Positions 11,961-23,762 are shown, numbered from the stretch's first letter. The stretch is DNA of 44,572 nucleotides from Chara braunii (GCA_003427395.1 BFEA01000388.1:523163-567734), one strand, 5' to 3'. Notes: generated by a model from the sequence alone, not told the origin. Numbers and translations: made by a program.

Positions 11961-12767
11961 CCCCTCAACCTCTGAGGTCAAGGGGTATCTAATATTCTCA
12001 TACTCTTTTTATTGGCACGTTGTGTCAAAGTAGGTGCCTCGTACTTTTCATTGTTTTCAAACTCAGATGTTTTCTGCCACCTAAGTGGGTGTGTAAGTCT
12101 GACTTTACTGAACCGAACCCTCAACCAACACGGTCGAGGGGTATTTTTACTGGTCATAACCACCTTGTGTCGAAATACTGCGTACATGTACTAACTAATA
12201 ATTTTGACCGATCCGTCTCAACCTCAATTGTCGAGGAAATCGTTCGCACACATTTAACTTCGGACTGACTCCATTATGGTGGTCGATGTTTTGTTGGCAA
12301 TGGACGTTTAACTCAAAGAAGTCTCAACGTCCGAACCATGTATGAGTTTCCTACATCGTATTGTAGCGTTTTAGCTTACGACGGTTGTAATCATATGGTA
12401 ATGGGTCTTACAATCGACGTAGTATTCCTCCTTCAATGCTTTGTCATATTGGTGATATCTTCAGCGACCATCCACAAAGGTCATATAAAAAGGCAAAAAT
12501 CAAAGAGGATGAAGAAAGGGTTAGCAAATCAATGTTTTTTTATTGTGAAAAGTGATATTCAAGTTGTCGTCTAATATCAATTCGAAAAAATTTTGGTATA
12601 AATTATTTTGAAGTTATTTGGTTAAAGGAACATGCAGCGACAATTATATTTTGAGAAGGAGCTAGGATTTTACCTACGGGATTTAAAGACAATATAGTGA
12701 AAGTATACGAGGATAAGAAGGTCCAAGACGATAGTTTTGAGTCATAAAAGTTCCAGAGGGGTAGGGT

Positions 12768-12960
12768 GAGTGGAGAGTCCTGACGTCAGGTACTATGTGG
12801 CCATAAGCAAGGCAAGAGTCTGAGGCTCGTGGGTGGTCACGACAAAATTATGGTCCGAGGGAGAAAGTGGAGAGTTCTAACCTCATGTCATATGTGGCCA
12901 TAAGCCGAGCAAGAGTCAGAGTCTCATGGGTGGTCACGACGCAATTATGGTCAGGCCTAC
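12768..12960. repeat. tandem duplication, two units of about 97 bp
   Basis: Units starting at about 12768 and 12865 share AGTGGAGAGT, ATGTGGCCATAAGC, GCAAGAGTC and GGGTGGTCACGAC. They are diverged but clearly aligned. Confidence 0.8.
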
Positions 12961-12984
12961 ATGTTATAAGTTATAACTTGGGTA

Positions 12985-13210
12985 TCCAACACTCAACTTA
13001 GGCAACAATAAGAGGAAAACGACAATTGGACCTGTTGGTATTTCAAGTCTCTTTGGACTCCGAGTCGTTCTTCTACCTCTAAGCACACTTAAACCATGGA
13101 TGTCTAAGGATCAACTCAGGCAATAATGAGAGGAAGAAGGTTATCAGTCTTGATGGCAGCTCGAGTCCCTTTGAACTCCAAGTCCTTTTACTTTCAAGCA
13201 TAACTTAAGA
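12985..13210. repeat. tandem duplication, two units of about 110 bp
   Basis: The unit from about 12985 (CTCAACTTAGGCAACAATAAGAGGA) is repeated at about 13100 (CTCAGGCAATAATGAGAGGA). Both continue into TTTGRACTCCRAGTC and AAGCA-ACTTAA. Diverged; no coding potential. Confidence 0.75.
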
Positions 13211-15530
13211 TAGGTAGAGTCATTCACCTGGTAGCTTGAATGCACCATATTGAGCTAGTTAGAACTACGTTGCCATTTGTACACACCCTCGTTCGAGTAC
13301 GGATTCGTACTCATATACTCGTACGCTAGGGGGCCCGTATAACAAATGATGTTTTTTTCCCCCTCAAATTCTAATAAGAATCTGCAAATGATGTTCAACA
13401 AAATGTTGCTTGTTTTATGCTGTTGCATCGCATATTTTTTTTTGGATTTTTTAATGACATTTTTCTTTTTTTCCCGTATGAGGACATACAAGTTATACAG
13501 GTTCTCATCCAAATACTACCTGTACATTTTGTACGGAAAGGCATCATACGAGTACGTTATGCAGTGTAGAGTTGGACAAATGTCGTCGCTAATTAAACGT
13601 CAAATTTGATATAGGTCTCGCCCCGCATCCAAACATGAAAGTCAAGATATGGGTCCTCACATCCGAAGATGAAGAACTCCATGTGAAATTTTTTAGATTC
13701 GTCCGCCACACCACTTTGTAACGATTGTTTAACGTTTTCCCGTACGACGACCAAGTGCAGACAAGAAACAAAACAGAGCAACAGCCAAGGCTAGAAAGGC
13801 AACAGTCAACAACTACAAGGTTCATAAGGACGTGTCTTGGGTGGGAAACAAGCTTTGTCGTCATATACATACCCAGATCCGATGGTGTACACAAGATTAT
13901 TCCCTTCAAATGACTTTTGCCTGTTGGAGCAGATGTTGCCCAAGCACCAGGCATGCAGATGTCATCTGATTCTCAATTGATTTATAGAACAAGCGTAACT
14001 CAGGTTCAAGACAAGTATTCTTACTTAAACCTGCATGTAAACCCAACCTATACTTCATCATTTACAACTCGGTAATCTCTTTTGTTTACAGATGCCAAGT
14101 TGGATCGGTCATGCGTACATCTCGTGGAGGAACCCACGAACCCTTATAGGTGAGTGCGGACTATGACGGATAAAATACCCACAAACCCTTGCGATACAAT
14201 ATCAAATAGTAGGGAGGAGGGTAAACCCCCCCCACCCTATGTCCCTCCTCCGCAATGCTTCGTAAGTGTTCTATCTGCCATAGTCGCACACCTACCAACC
14301 TCTCTAGATCCACAACATTTTTTTGTGGGTCCAACATGCGTGGTCGTTCCTGATAGGATCCTGATAGGAGAGATACCCCGACGGTAGTCCGACCCCAAGT
14401 ATAACAAGCAACGGTATTGGTTCTTCAAAACTACAAATTGCGGAGACTTCTCCTCCAGGAGCCTTTAATAGCTCAACAACTAGATCACACGGGCACTCCA
14501 GCGAAACAACGTAGATTAAACATGAAAGGCAACTACATAGCAAATGAACCGGCAAAGGAAAAATCTTCCAAAACCTGTATCCTGCGCTCTGAAACCTCTC
14601 AAGGTCAAGTAAGAGAAATTGGTATTCCGGGTAGTAAAACGACCCGTAACAGAATTCATGTTTTATTCGCAAATGGTTAATTGCAAAGGGTGGAAACCGG
14701 ATAATGCCATCATTTTCTACATTTGTTCACATTGCTTTGTGTGTGATTGTATGGACTGCTCTTAATGACTCATCAGTGTTGGTTAATGTTTCGGCTCCGG
14801 AACAACATATGCGTTTTGTCATTGTTTCATTAGTTCGCCTTACTATTTTGAACTGCTTTGTCTTTCATATCATTCGGGACCTAACAATACCTCGGATTAT
14901 TATAAATACCTCTATAGGCAATAGGAATAACATATATTTTTTTAATTTCTATTATGGATGGTAGGTTTGTGTTGGAAAAAGATAAGATGTGTCTTATTCC
15001 TCTAACTTCGTTTGCCGAACCACGCAAATAGGAACTTCATAAAATTAAACTCCCTTTATTCACAACAACAAAGTACTTGGTTGATAAAGAAGGCGAACTT
15101 ATGAAAGATATGAAACTTAATTCTCCTTCATTAAATTTTATCAAATGTTCATCGCACTGTGAAGTGAGATAGTGTTATTGGTGCAGATTACTGCAACGAT
15201 TCTGTACATTCACAGTAGAACGCACTAAGGAGCATTCACACACACCCTCCATCGTACATATTCAACCTTTCCTTGAGACGAAACAAAAAACACCTCGATA
15301 TTGACGAAAGAATAGCGCCAAGTCACCGGAAGGTGCTAAAAACGTTGCACCATGCAAAACAACCAAAGTTCCCACGCACCCCTTTCGAAGACGCGGAGTT
15401 GTTTCGAATTGAGAGGTAAAAAAGCATTTGCCTAAGCATTACATTTAAATTCCTTACCAAATTTGAAATAAAATACAGTAGAAAATATATAACTAATAAG
15501 AAAATAAGAACAAATGAAAAGATAAAATCA
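13211..15530. other. no supported gene
   Basis: Short open frames of up to about 120 residues occur on both strands, but I recognise none and they have no consistent context. A Lys-rich stretch around 14417-14680 and a hydrophobic frame at 14704-14964 are the longest. They could be remnants of the 5-prime part of the LINE that follows, but I see no diagnostic motif. Confidence 0.4.
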
Positions 15531-15535
15531 AATTT

Positions 15536-16108
15536 GTGAGTGAGCGATCACATTTTCAACACCGCCATCTTCGACGATTTTTCTTTTTTATTTTGGCACA
15601 GTTAAAAACCTTGAAAATTTACAGATGCATACTTCACATAATGCAAAACTCATTGAAAGAATTTCAAAAAATAATAAAATTGGTTAGGCCCCGCAATAAA
15701 GTGAAAATAAAAAGTAAAAAACTAAGTTGTTTTTCCGGGCGCCCGAACACCCAACTTGTGCCCGAATACACTCCCGGGTGTCCGACCGGGCATATGACCC
15801 CCGGTCAGGGTTCCGGGCAACCCCAACGCCAAAAAATATAAAATATAAAATATAAAAAATTTCAAAAAAACATATGTTATATAAAATTGCAATACAAACA
15901 ACTTTTGGCCGAGGTTCACATCAACATTCCTAACGGAATCGGAGATACAAAAAAATAAATAAATCATACTAATGAACCATCATTAAACCCCTCTTAACCT
16001 CTTTACAAACAATTTATACCTTTTTTTCCCCCCTTTGACAACCAACTCTCAAAAAATGAAACGAACCCGGTTTGGGGTCCTCCGGGAGAGCGCACTGGCA
16101 TAAAGACA

Positions 16109-16144
<36 letters not shown>

Positions 16145-16405
16145 CCCCCCCCCCCCCTCACGAGTCATGCCCGGTTGCCCGACCGTGCAGTCATTATCGG
16201 ACATAAAAAAACTTCATAGGTGAAAAGTAAAAAAAAAAACAAAATATTGAGTGGGCGAACGCGTTTTGACACCACCATCTTTGACGATTTGTAATTTTTG
16301 TTTGGTTTAACAAAATGACTTCAAAATGTATAGGTATATACCTCACATTATAAAGAACTCAAAAAAAAACTTCAGAAAAAAAATTATTTTTAGGCCCCGA
16401 AATAG
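15536..16405. repeat. composite AT-rich repeat with GC-rich ends, direct flanking copies
   Basis: The block 15536-15700 (GAGTGAGCGATCACATTTTCA, CCATCTTCGACGATTT, AGGCCCCG) is repeated in the same orientation at 16244-16405. Between them are a GC-rich patch with many CCGGG/CCCGG words (15735-15830), an A-rich patch, the phrase CAACTTTTGGCCGAGGTTCACATC (15899-15922), a T33 run with a C run (16111-16157), and another GC-rich patch (16158-16200). That internal order resembles the two hAT-like MITEs at 25.6 and 26.3 kb, so this is probably an older relative. Confidence 0.5.
16111..16157. repeat. poly-T followed by poly-C homopolymer
   Basis: A T run of about 33 nt directly followed by about 14 C. 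Length in the assembly is unreliable for such tracts. Confidence 0.9.
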
Positions 16406-16923
16406 TTTTTGTCGGGGGACAAATGGCTTCGGGTTCGGACCCCGAATGAGACCTAAAACGCCTATATGTACAGAGTCGGGGAATTTTCGTACGTACCAGA
16501 TGATGACCCTGATTATACATAAATAATTTGTGTAGTATAAGACACCAAACTTGGGGGGGAGAAATATGAATTCATTTGGGAGTTGGTGGAACAACCCCTA
16601 TCTATAAGCCCCCGCTATCAGCACGAGAGGTGGAACAACTATTATCATTAATATAAAAGTTGAAGCATAAATTATCGATTTTTTCGTTGATATTTGAAGT
16701 TATTCAAGTTGGGCATTGGTGAAATGTTTTCTTAATGGTTGCTATTGTGTCATCGTATCTGTATATGCTTCGATTGAGAAAAAAATTAAAATTTTTAAAA
16801 ATTTTAATGTACTCCTTATTATTATAGAAGAATATAAGTTAGTATATTGAAATACGACACTATATATTGTTTGAAGTGCAAAATACTTCCGTGATAAGAT
16901 TCGTCTCTTTATCATTATGAAAG

Positions 16924-19290
16924 AACTCGAACTGATCGATTTGTACCTATTGTCTCACCCAAAATTTAATGGTTATAATTGGTTTTATAATTATGGGGAA
17001 TCCTCTTGTATTAGAAGACGACGATTGTTTTTTTTTCGTACTTCTTCGAAATTTAAACTTCTTTGATCAAATTTATGAAATATTGCATCCTCGTTTGACT
17101 ATAAGTCTGTAATGACCTCCTCATATACCACAAATTTTTATGTAGTAGAGACCTATTCAGGTTCAATATTTAAAAATTGATTGAGTATATAATCTTATAA
17201 CTTAGATAAAATAATTTGTGGTGGGTTGGTTGAACTTTAAGTCACGACCGAGTTGCCCCTCAACATTGTAGGATGTACATCTTAACGTCCTTTATAACTT
17301 ATTTAATGTGATTTTTTGTATTTTGACTAAGGACTAATAGGTCTATGTTAGTGGAGAAGCAAATCGCTTATACAGAATCCATAATGCAAGTACAATCATT
17401 TCCATTAAATTTTTAGGAAAAAAGAGACTCATAATTTTAGCAGTTGGAACGACCTTCAGTGCAAATAATGTAAGGTATAGGATGATCGATTAAAGGTTAA
17501 CGGAATAACAGTGCACGACCGCATGACTAAAGAATCGTTCTATATTTTTTTCTCTATACATTCATCAGTTACGATGAAATAACTTAAGCACCATTTCGAT
17601 GAGGTAGCCTCAAGGACAAAAAAAATTGAAAAACTTGTGCGAATATATATAGCGTTATACTATATGGATATTCTCACATCCCACTCTTACGTTGCTAACA
17701 TTATAGTCGATCTAGACCCCGTTTCCTCCCATTGGATAATTTTTAATACTTGTCTTTTTATCATAGGCAGACTATACGTTCATCGCCTGATAATATCGAA
17801 AAAGACGATAGAAGCTCTTATATCCATGATTATTGGGAAAACATTAAGGGAAGGTTTGCTTTGAGAGCTTTATACTTCCATTAGGGATGTGATAGGCGAA
17901 CACTTGGCAAAGATTTATAACAAACTTATCACTGAAGGATGACTTTCCATTGACATGTGTCGTGGTATTAGTTCGGTTACATTCATAAAACAAATGTGAC
18001 CAAATTCGAAAAAAACTCTCAATCTTAGTTATGAACGTTTTGTATAAGATCCTTGTTGAAGTATTTGCGGGCTGTCTAAGGCAACATATGCTAGACCTAG
18101 TTCTCTATAATCAATCTGCTCTTATAAAAATAAGATTTATCTTTGATAATATTGTAATTGTTATCGAAACAACGGAAGTTGTTAAGAACAAGGATTTTAA
18201 TATTGCAGTTTTGTTGAAAAAAAAAAAAGACTATGTCAATTGCTCATATGCTATGACTACACTGCGATGAATGAAATTTAGCCTCAAAATTTTGTTAATA
18301 GGTAATTTCTCTCTACACTCTATCTATCGCAGCAATACTACCTAATGACAAATTACCTGAATAATTTTTGCTAATCAGGTCTCTTCGACAAGGATGTCAC
18401 CTTGCCCCGTTATTGTTTACAATTTAAATGGAAGGGACTCTTTATAACATCTATGCTCACTCCTATATGGTGGCCTTAGCCACATGCGCCTCCCATAGAA
18501 AGTTAAAGCTATAGTCGATGACTTATTTACTATCGTTTCAAAATTCAGTCTCCTCGTAGGATATTTTGAAAGCATGTCTGGATGAATACGCCAATCTGTT
18601 TGAAGTGCCATCAATTGCCATAAGTGTGTCTTTTTTCTCCAAATCACTTTTGACTTTTCACTATGCATGGAACGAGGTTAAGGAAAATGTGTCAAAGTGT
18701 CTTTTAGGGGTGCAAATAAGTCGTAGCAAATGCTCTGATGCTCAAGAGAGCATTTTATTGCATAAAGTGATTCAAAGATGTACCTCGTGGGACAAAGCCC
18801 CCACCTCTCTATCTATGGTCGTGTTGTGGTCATTAATGCTATGTTTTTGCACTGCTTTGGTTTGCGGGAAGAGTTTGAGCCCTTGGCTCTCAACTGTACA
18901 CTGGATTCGGAGAAGAGCGGTGAAATTCATATCATGATGGAAGTCGTTCGCAGAAGAGGGTGAGGCTTTTATTTATAAGATAGCATAAGATACATTGCGT
19001 CTCCTATGTGGTGAAGGGGGTTTAAGAACTTGAATATGAGATATGCTCAGACAAAATGCAGCGATGTCGTATACATGGCTGGTGAAAGCCAGCCTGACTC
19101 CCCACCCCACTGGTCCATCTCGCCGAACGTATCTTGAGTCGAGAATTGAATGCACCAAAGGATGTATGGACGTGTTTACAACTCGTCTATTATCAGCCAC
19201 GACATGTGAAGTTCCCGTTTTGACCCTTTACCCTAACATTTGGGTTGAACCCCGGACTAAGGCGCACTCGAGTTTCAAGTGAAGTGGTGT
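16924..19290 (+). pseudogene. LINE (non-LTR retrotransposon) remnant: endonuclease end plus reverse transcriptase
   Basis: Decayed ORF2 of a plant-type LINE, readable only by changing frame and ignoring stops. At 16930-17065 the frame reads ELIDLYLL...NGYNWFYNYGES...RRRR, like the end of the APE-type endonuclease. Near 17866-17935 TSIRDVIGEHLAKIYNKL matches the segment before the RT fingers. At 18031-18270 a frame has LNVLYKI-type, NQSA and IFDNI blocks and a degraded LLK...DY. Around 18380-18425 LRQGCHLAPLLF is the RT palm motif, and near 18508 IVDD replaces the catalytic F/YADD. At 18778-18860 LSIYGRVVVIN matches the thumb (LSxxGRxxLI). GEGGLRT near 19010 matches the region after it. There are at least five stops or frameshifts, so no active enzyme is possible. 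ORF1 and the poly(A) end were not located. Confidence 0.82.
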
Positions 19291-20300
19291 GGAACGAGGC
19301 CCCATTTCTCAATTCTCAATGTCTGTCATCCTTGTGCTGGGGGCCGTGCCCGGTAGGGGGGGGGGTTAGCTTACGTTTCGAGTATGTTTCAACGTGGCCA
19401 CAATGCTGCCGTGAGATTTCCAGATCGGACGGCAGGAACCCGTGCGTACTCGAAACACAAACTGAGGCCCCGCTACCAAGTGGCGCAAGGCGCAGCACTG
19501 TGTTTACCGAATTTCCACATCGTTGGACTGCACCCTTCTTCGCGGAACTTCTTGGGCACCCTAATAATTGCAAGATGAGCAGGGCGGGTCGAGGCGGGCG
19601 GAATCGGTAGGGTGGATAGGGACTGTCGGGCGGTTCAAGTGGAAGGGCGGGAAAGGAGCGCGGGAGATCGACGCGGGAACGTCCGTGGACGGAGAGGCGG
19701 GAGAATTTTCGTTGGCGAAGCGGGGAAGCAAGAAGGAGCAAGCCTTCCATCACAAATTCACAAATAAAACATGGAAAAAAAATTAAATTAGGCAAGCCAC
19801 GAAGTCACCACTTGCTGGCCTACGTGTCACCATTCTATTGAATTTCACCTTGGCGCGATCTGATCACGAGTGTTTGGGGCTGGGTTTCCTTCTTCCCCGC
19901 CAATTGGGAGTGTGCCTTTCATTTGATTTGATAGGGCGTGTTCCCTGTGGCGGGTGCAGCATACGCACAGTTGAAATTTTGTCGACTGAATGGGACCGTA
20001 ACTATGGCCAGATACTTTCAGTCAGGAAAGTTACAGGTGTGAGTATGCCCTAAGGGTCCTCTCTTTTCTCTCTTCACGCCCCAAGGAACAGTTGCCTGCG
20101 GAGGGCGGGAGAAACGAAAACACTCTAGTCCTGCTTTCCCGCTCTTGTCCTCGAATGCTTTCGCCAAGTTTCTATGTAGGGCATACTCACATCTAGGCTT
20201 TCTTGATAGAACCTGGCCGTGTTTGCCGTCAGATGCACTCGTAAACGTGCTGCCGTGAGTACCCCCCTTGTGCGGCTTCTCAGTTCTTTTTTGGGACGTT
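19291..20300. other. no supported gene; GC-richer unassigned sequence
   Basis: The segment is richer in GC than the LINE before it. It carries the repeat end GTGTGAGTATGCCCT at 20039-20053 and its inverse AGGGCATACTCACAT at 20177-20191. The latter begins a short inverted-repeat unit that ends near 20264 (GTGAGTACCCCCCT). Frames of up to about 160 residues occur on both strands without recognisable motifs. Confidence 0.45.
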
Positions 20301-20428
20301 AGATTAGCCAGATCGACGCTCCAGAACGGAGTATTCAGGTCAGGTACGTGGAATCTGCCTCGTTTATGATTCCAAACGGGCGGACGGCAGGCAGGCACCG
20401 TCTTGGCGGGAATGTGATAGTGTAGAGC
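20301..20428. repeat. first copy of 128-bp artefactual duplication
   Basis: The 128 bases 20301-20428 are identical by eye to 20467-20594, and the two copies are separated only by the 38-bp adapter sequence. This is probably one genomic segment represented twice because a mate-pair read was not trimmed. Confidence 0.9.
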
Positions 20429-20466
20429 CTGTCTCTTATACACATCTAGATGTGTATAAGAGACAG
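20429..20466. other. Nextera/Tn5 mate-pair junction adapter (contaminant)
   Basis: CTGTCTCTTATACACATCT followed directly by AGATGTGTATAAGAGACAG: two 19-bp Tn5 mosaic ends head to head. This is exactly the circularisation-junction adapter of Nextera mate-pair libraries. With the exact 128-bp duplication around it, it indicates library sequence built into the assembly and not a natural Tn5 end. Confidence 0.97.
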
Positions 20467-20594
20467 AGATTAGCCAGATCGACGCTCCAGAACGGAGTAT
20501 TCAGGTCAGGTACGTGGAATCTGCCTCGTTTATGATTCCAAACGGGCGGACGGCAGGCAGGCACCGTCTTGGCGGGAATGTGATAGTGTAGAGC
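20467..20594. repeat. second copy of 128-bp artefactual duplication
   Basis: Identical to 20301-20428. After it, unique sequence continues (AGCAAGTATGGAAGC). In the real chromosome only one copy is expected and the adapter should be absent. Confidence 0.9.
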
Positions 20595-21087
20595 AGCAAG
20601 TATGGAAGCATGAATGAATGCCTCTCTCTGTTTGATTGGTGGGAATGTCTCTATGTCTCTGGTCCACAAAGTCCCCATGCGTGTCGAAGAAGGTTGAGTA
20701 GTAAATGCCTCTCTGTTGGCGGGGGCGGGGTGTTGAAGCGATTTTTTTTTGGAAGTTTTCAAGGTGATTTTTTATTTTTCTTCCAGGTGATTTTTCCTTG
20801 GTTTGGCAGGAGTCATGGCGTTTTGTTAATGTTTTAAAAAGTAATAAATAAAAATAAAAAAACGCCGATTTGAATTTGAAAAACAAAATTTCCATCGAAA
20901 AATTCTGCATACCGCAGGGTGAAAAACGCGGGGAAAAGAGGGGGAAAGAATCGAATCGAATCTTTATTTTGGGGGTATATTTTTGGTTCTTATGGGTATT
21001 TTCTTCGCTGCAATTGCAACGTGGAACGATAGAGAGAGGGGGCGAATGAAATAGAGGAAGGAAGAAAGGATCGAGGAGCATGTGATG

Positions 21088-21283
21088 ATGCCACGTGGCA
21101 TATGGTAATTGGGCAAAGAACTTTAATGGGAGATTGTGGAGGGAGAGGAGTACTGCCTTTGTATGAGTGCGCTGCTCACGACTAGATAGTTGTAGTTGTG
21201 TCATGCCGCATTGTTTTGGAGATATGGATTTCATGCCAGTCGATTGTCATCACGTGGATCTGCCATCGAATGCCACGTGGCAT
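21088..21283. promoter_or_regulatory. G-box cluster with two perfect 14-bp palindromes
   Basis: ATGCCACGTGGCAT occurs at 21088-21101 and again at 21270-21283. A third CACGTG core lies at 21251-21256. The sites are about 440 to 635 bp upstream of the start codon of the helicase gene. CACGTG is the established core for plant bZIP and bHLH factors. A TGACTCA site (bZIP/AP-1 type) follows near 21373. I see no clear TATA box. The regulatory role is inferred from position and repetition. Confidence 0.55.
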
Positions 21284-21540
21284 GGTGCTGTCCAACGATC
21301 ATCGTGTCGTCTGAAACGACTCTCTGATTAGCAGTGCACAGCTCCGTCGAGAAGCAATTGCAGGACAAATTGATGACTCATTACTATTCGTCTCCCCTTC
21401 TTTTTTTTGATTACTTCATATCGGATTCGTTTCGTGGTTGTGTGGTTAATAGATTACTTACTTTGAGTGGTAGTTAATCCGTTTGATTAATCACCAAGAT
21501 TGATCGATTCCTTATTTCTTCTTCTTCTGATTGTTTGCTT

Positions 21541-21640
21541 GCTTGATTGATTGGTTGCTTGAGTGCTTGCTTGCTTGCTTGATTGATTGGTTGCTTGAGT
21601 GCTTGCTTGCGTGATTGATTGATTGATTGATTGATTGACT
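21541..21640. repeat. TGATTGATTG/TGCTTGCTTG tetranucleotide-rich repeat
   Basis: The block GCTTGCTTGATTGATTGGTT, then GCTTGAGT, is present twice (from about 21539 and 21575), followed by (GATT)n. It lies in the presumed 5-prime UTR or promoter of the helicase gene, 80 to 180 bp before the start codon. Confidence 0.85.
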
Positions 21641-21721
21641 GGCTTATTATTGATTGAATGGTTGAAGTAGTTGGAAGGTAGAGGAGCATGTGTATGAGTG
21701 ATAGATGATAGAGGATCGACG

Positions 21722-22832
21722 ATGGAACAGATTTGGTCGAGGATATCAGTGGTACAACCAGGTCTGCCGCTTCCATTACTAATGGCAGTGACGGAAGAGG
21801 TAGTGAGACAGAGCGCGAGGGAGATGCAGCAAAGCTTGAACGGACAACAGCTATGGAAGGAAGGTGTGGGGATGGCGGTCAAAGCGCCGGATTCCGTGTT
21901 CCACAGGTCTATTCCGCTGTGCCTGGAACGATTGAAGACAAAATATCTGGAAGGGGAAGATCTTGTCCCCTATCTACCTCATGGGTTGAGAAATGCGGAG
22001 ATCGGAAAGGGAAGGGGTATAGGACTAGTGCCAGGTGCATTTCTAGGTACAAATTCTGGACCAGGAGGACCAGGAGGGGAGGGGAGTCGACGGCCAGGGG
22101 GAGAAGGAGTGGGGGGGATTGCAGATGATGTGGCGGCGTTGTCTTATTTTCTCTGTTTGCGCTTGTCTACTTTGAGCGAGGGTAAAGCTAGTGGAGATGG
22201 AGGAGGAGGAGGAGGGAGAATGGGGGGATGGGCTGTAGGAAACCCTTCTTCTTCGTTGGTGTCATCCTCTTCTTCTTCTTCTTCTTCTTCTTCTTCTTCT
22301 TCTTCTTCTGTTTGCCGAGTGTCGCAGAACGATGGCTTTATGGATATGGCGTCAGGGTTATCAGGAGCAGGAAGAGGAGGAGGAGGAGGGGGTGAAGAAG
22401 TGGCAGAGACAATGCCCCTTGTAAGCTGGGCTTCGCCCATCAACGAATCGAAAATTATTGCTCGTGTCCTATCCAGCGCCCGAGGTGGGAGAGGGGTTGG
22501 AAGAGGAGGTGTAGGTGGAGGGGGAGGAGGAGGAGGAGGAGGAGGAGGAGGAGTGGGAGGGGGAGGATTAGGAGGAATAGGAGGAGTAGGAGGTGTAGGT
22601 GGGTTCATTTCTTGCGGTTCTTTCCCATGCTTTGTCCCTGCCGTTGATGCGAAACCCATGCCTGATTGGATCACAAGACTTTGCCAAGGGAATGCTCAAG
22701 AGGAGAGATTGTCAAAAGCAATCCGGAGCGGGCCGAGCAAACTTATGTCGGAGAAAGAAGGAGTGAAAATTCTGGGGAAATTGGATTTCGGAATCAAGAG
22801 AGCAGCAGGAAAGCAGAGCAAATCGGCACAGG
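21722..22832 (+). CDS. SDE3: helicase gene exon 1 (initiator exon)
   Basis: Start ATG at 21722 has A at -3 and G at +4. An in-frame TGA lies 24 bases upstream (21695-21697), so this is the first possible ATG. The exon encodes 370 residues plus one base. Residues 1-100 ([18 protein letters not shown]...) look folded but I do not recognise them. Residues about 178-198 are a serine tract from TTC repeats, and about 260-295 are a glycine tract from GGA/GGT repeats. The C-terminal part ([10 protein letters not shown]... to about 370) is charged and looks ordered. The donor is CAGG|GTGAGG at 22833. Its one-base overhang fits the two-base start of exon 2. The link to exon 2 is by phase and position; no homology supports exon 1 itself. 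Confidence 0.75.
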
Positions 22833-23725
22833 GTGAGGATCTTTCTCCCTCTCCCTGACTCCTCCCCCCTCCCCCCCCATTTCCCTCTCTCTCTCTCTTT
22901 CTTCTCTCCCTCTCGTTCTGTTTTTTCTCTCTCTGTCTCCCCCTTTCTCTCTCTTTCCCTCTGTCTCTCTCGTTTTCTTCCTCTCTCTTCCAACTTTTTT
23001 CTCATCTTACATTTCACCTTTCGTCTCTCTTCCCACTCTCCCTTCCCCTCTCTTCCTTTTTTGGATATCAAGGGAAAAAAATAAAAAATATATGAAATTA
23101 TCCTTTCTCGATCCTTCTTCAGGTAGTAGAAGTTGTCCGACTTTTTTATTTTTATTTTTATTTTTATTTTTTTTTATTAGTAATAGATCGACTACTTTCA
23201 GCGGATCGAATCTGGGTTAGTGTTGCCCTCCCTCTTTCTCTCTTCTTCGTGTTTCTTCTCCCTTCCTGCGTCCACTCGCTCGTTTCTGGCTTCTCGTTTC
23301 CTCTCTTCAGTTCTCTTTTTCTCTCTATCCTTCGTGTTGTCTTCTTTCGTTGGTGCTTTTCCTCCCCCCACTTCTCCGGATTTTTCTTCCTCTTCTTCCC
23401 CTCTCTGTCTGTGTCTTCGTGCCTGTTTTTCTGTGTGCCTGTCTGTGTTTGTGTGTATGTCTGTCTGTCTGTTGTCCTCCCTGTTTGCTTTTGAGAGCAG
23501 CTTCCACCCAGGATCTTACCGACAGAGGTCGATGGGTGTGTTTCTGTGTACCGTTTTGTCTTGTCTTGTCTTCTTTCTCTCCTTCATCTTTCTTCTTCAT
23601 TCCCCTCACTTCTCAGGATTTCTCTTCTTTCTCCTACCTCTGTCTGTCTATGATCGTGCCTGTGTTTCTGTGTCTGTCTGTCTGTCTGTCTGTGTCTCTG
23701 TTTGTGTGGCTTTCTCTGTGTGTGT

Positions 23726-23762
<37 letters not shown>

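Noticed and set aside
20429-20466. Natural Tn5-like transposon ends
   Set aside because: Two exact 19-bp engineered mosaic ends without any transposase, between exact 128-bp duplicates, are the mate-pair library junction and not biology.
22144-22674. Minus-strand Pro/Glu-rich open frame
   Set aside because: It is the complement of the Ser and Gly microsatellite tracts in exon 1; composition alone makes it open.
21698-22858. Reading this as a stand-alone 380-residue protein
   Set aside because: The frame runs into C/T-rich sequence after a good donor (CAGG|GTGAGG at 22833). The one-base overhang matches the exon 2 acceptor, so it is better taken as the first exon of the helicase gene, with the start at the ATG 21722.
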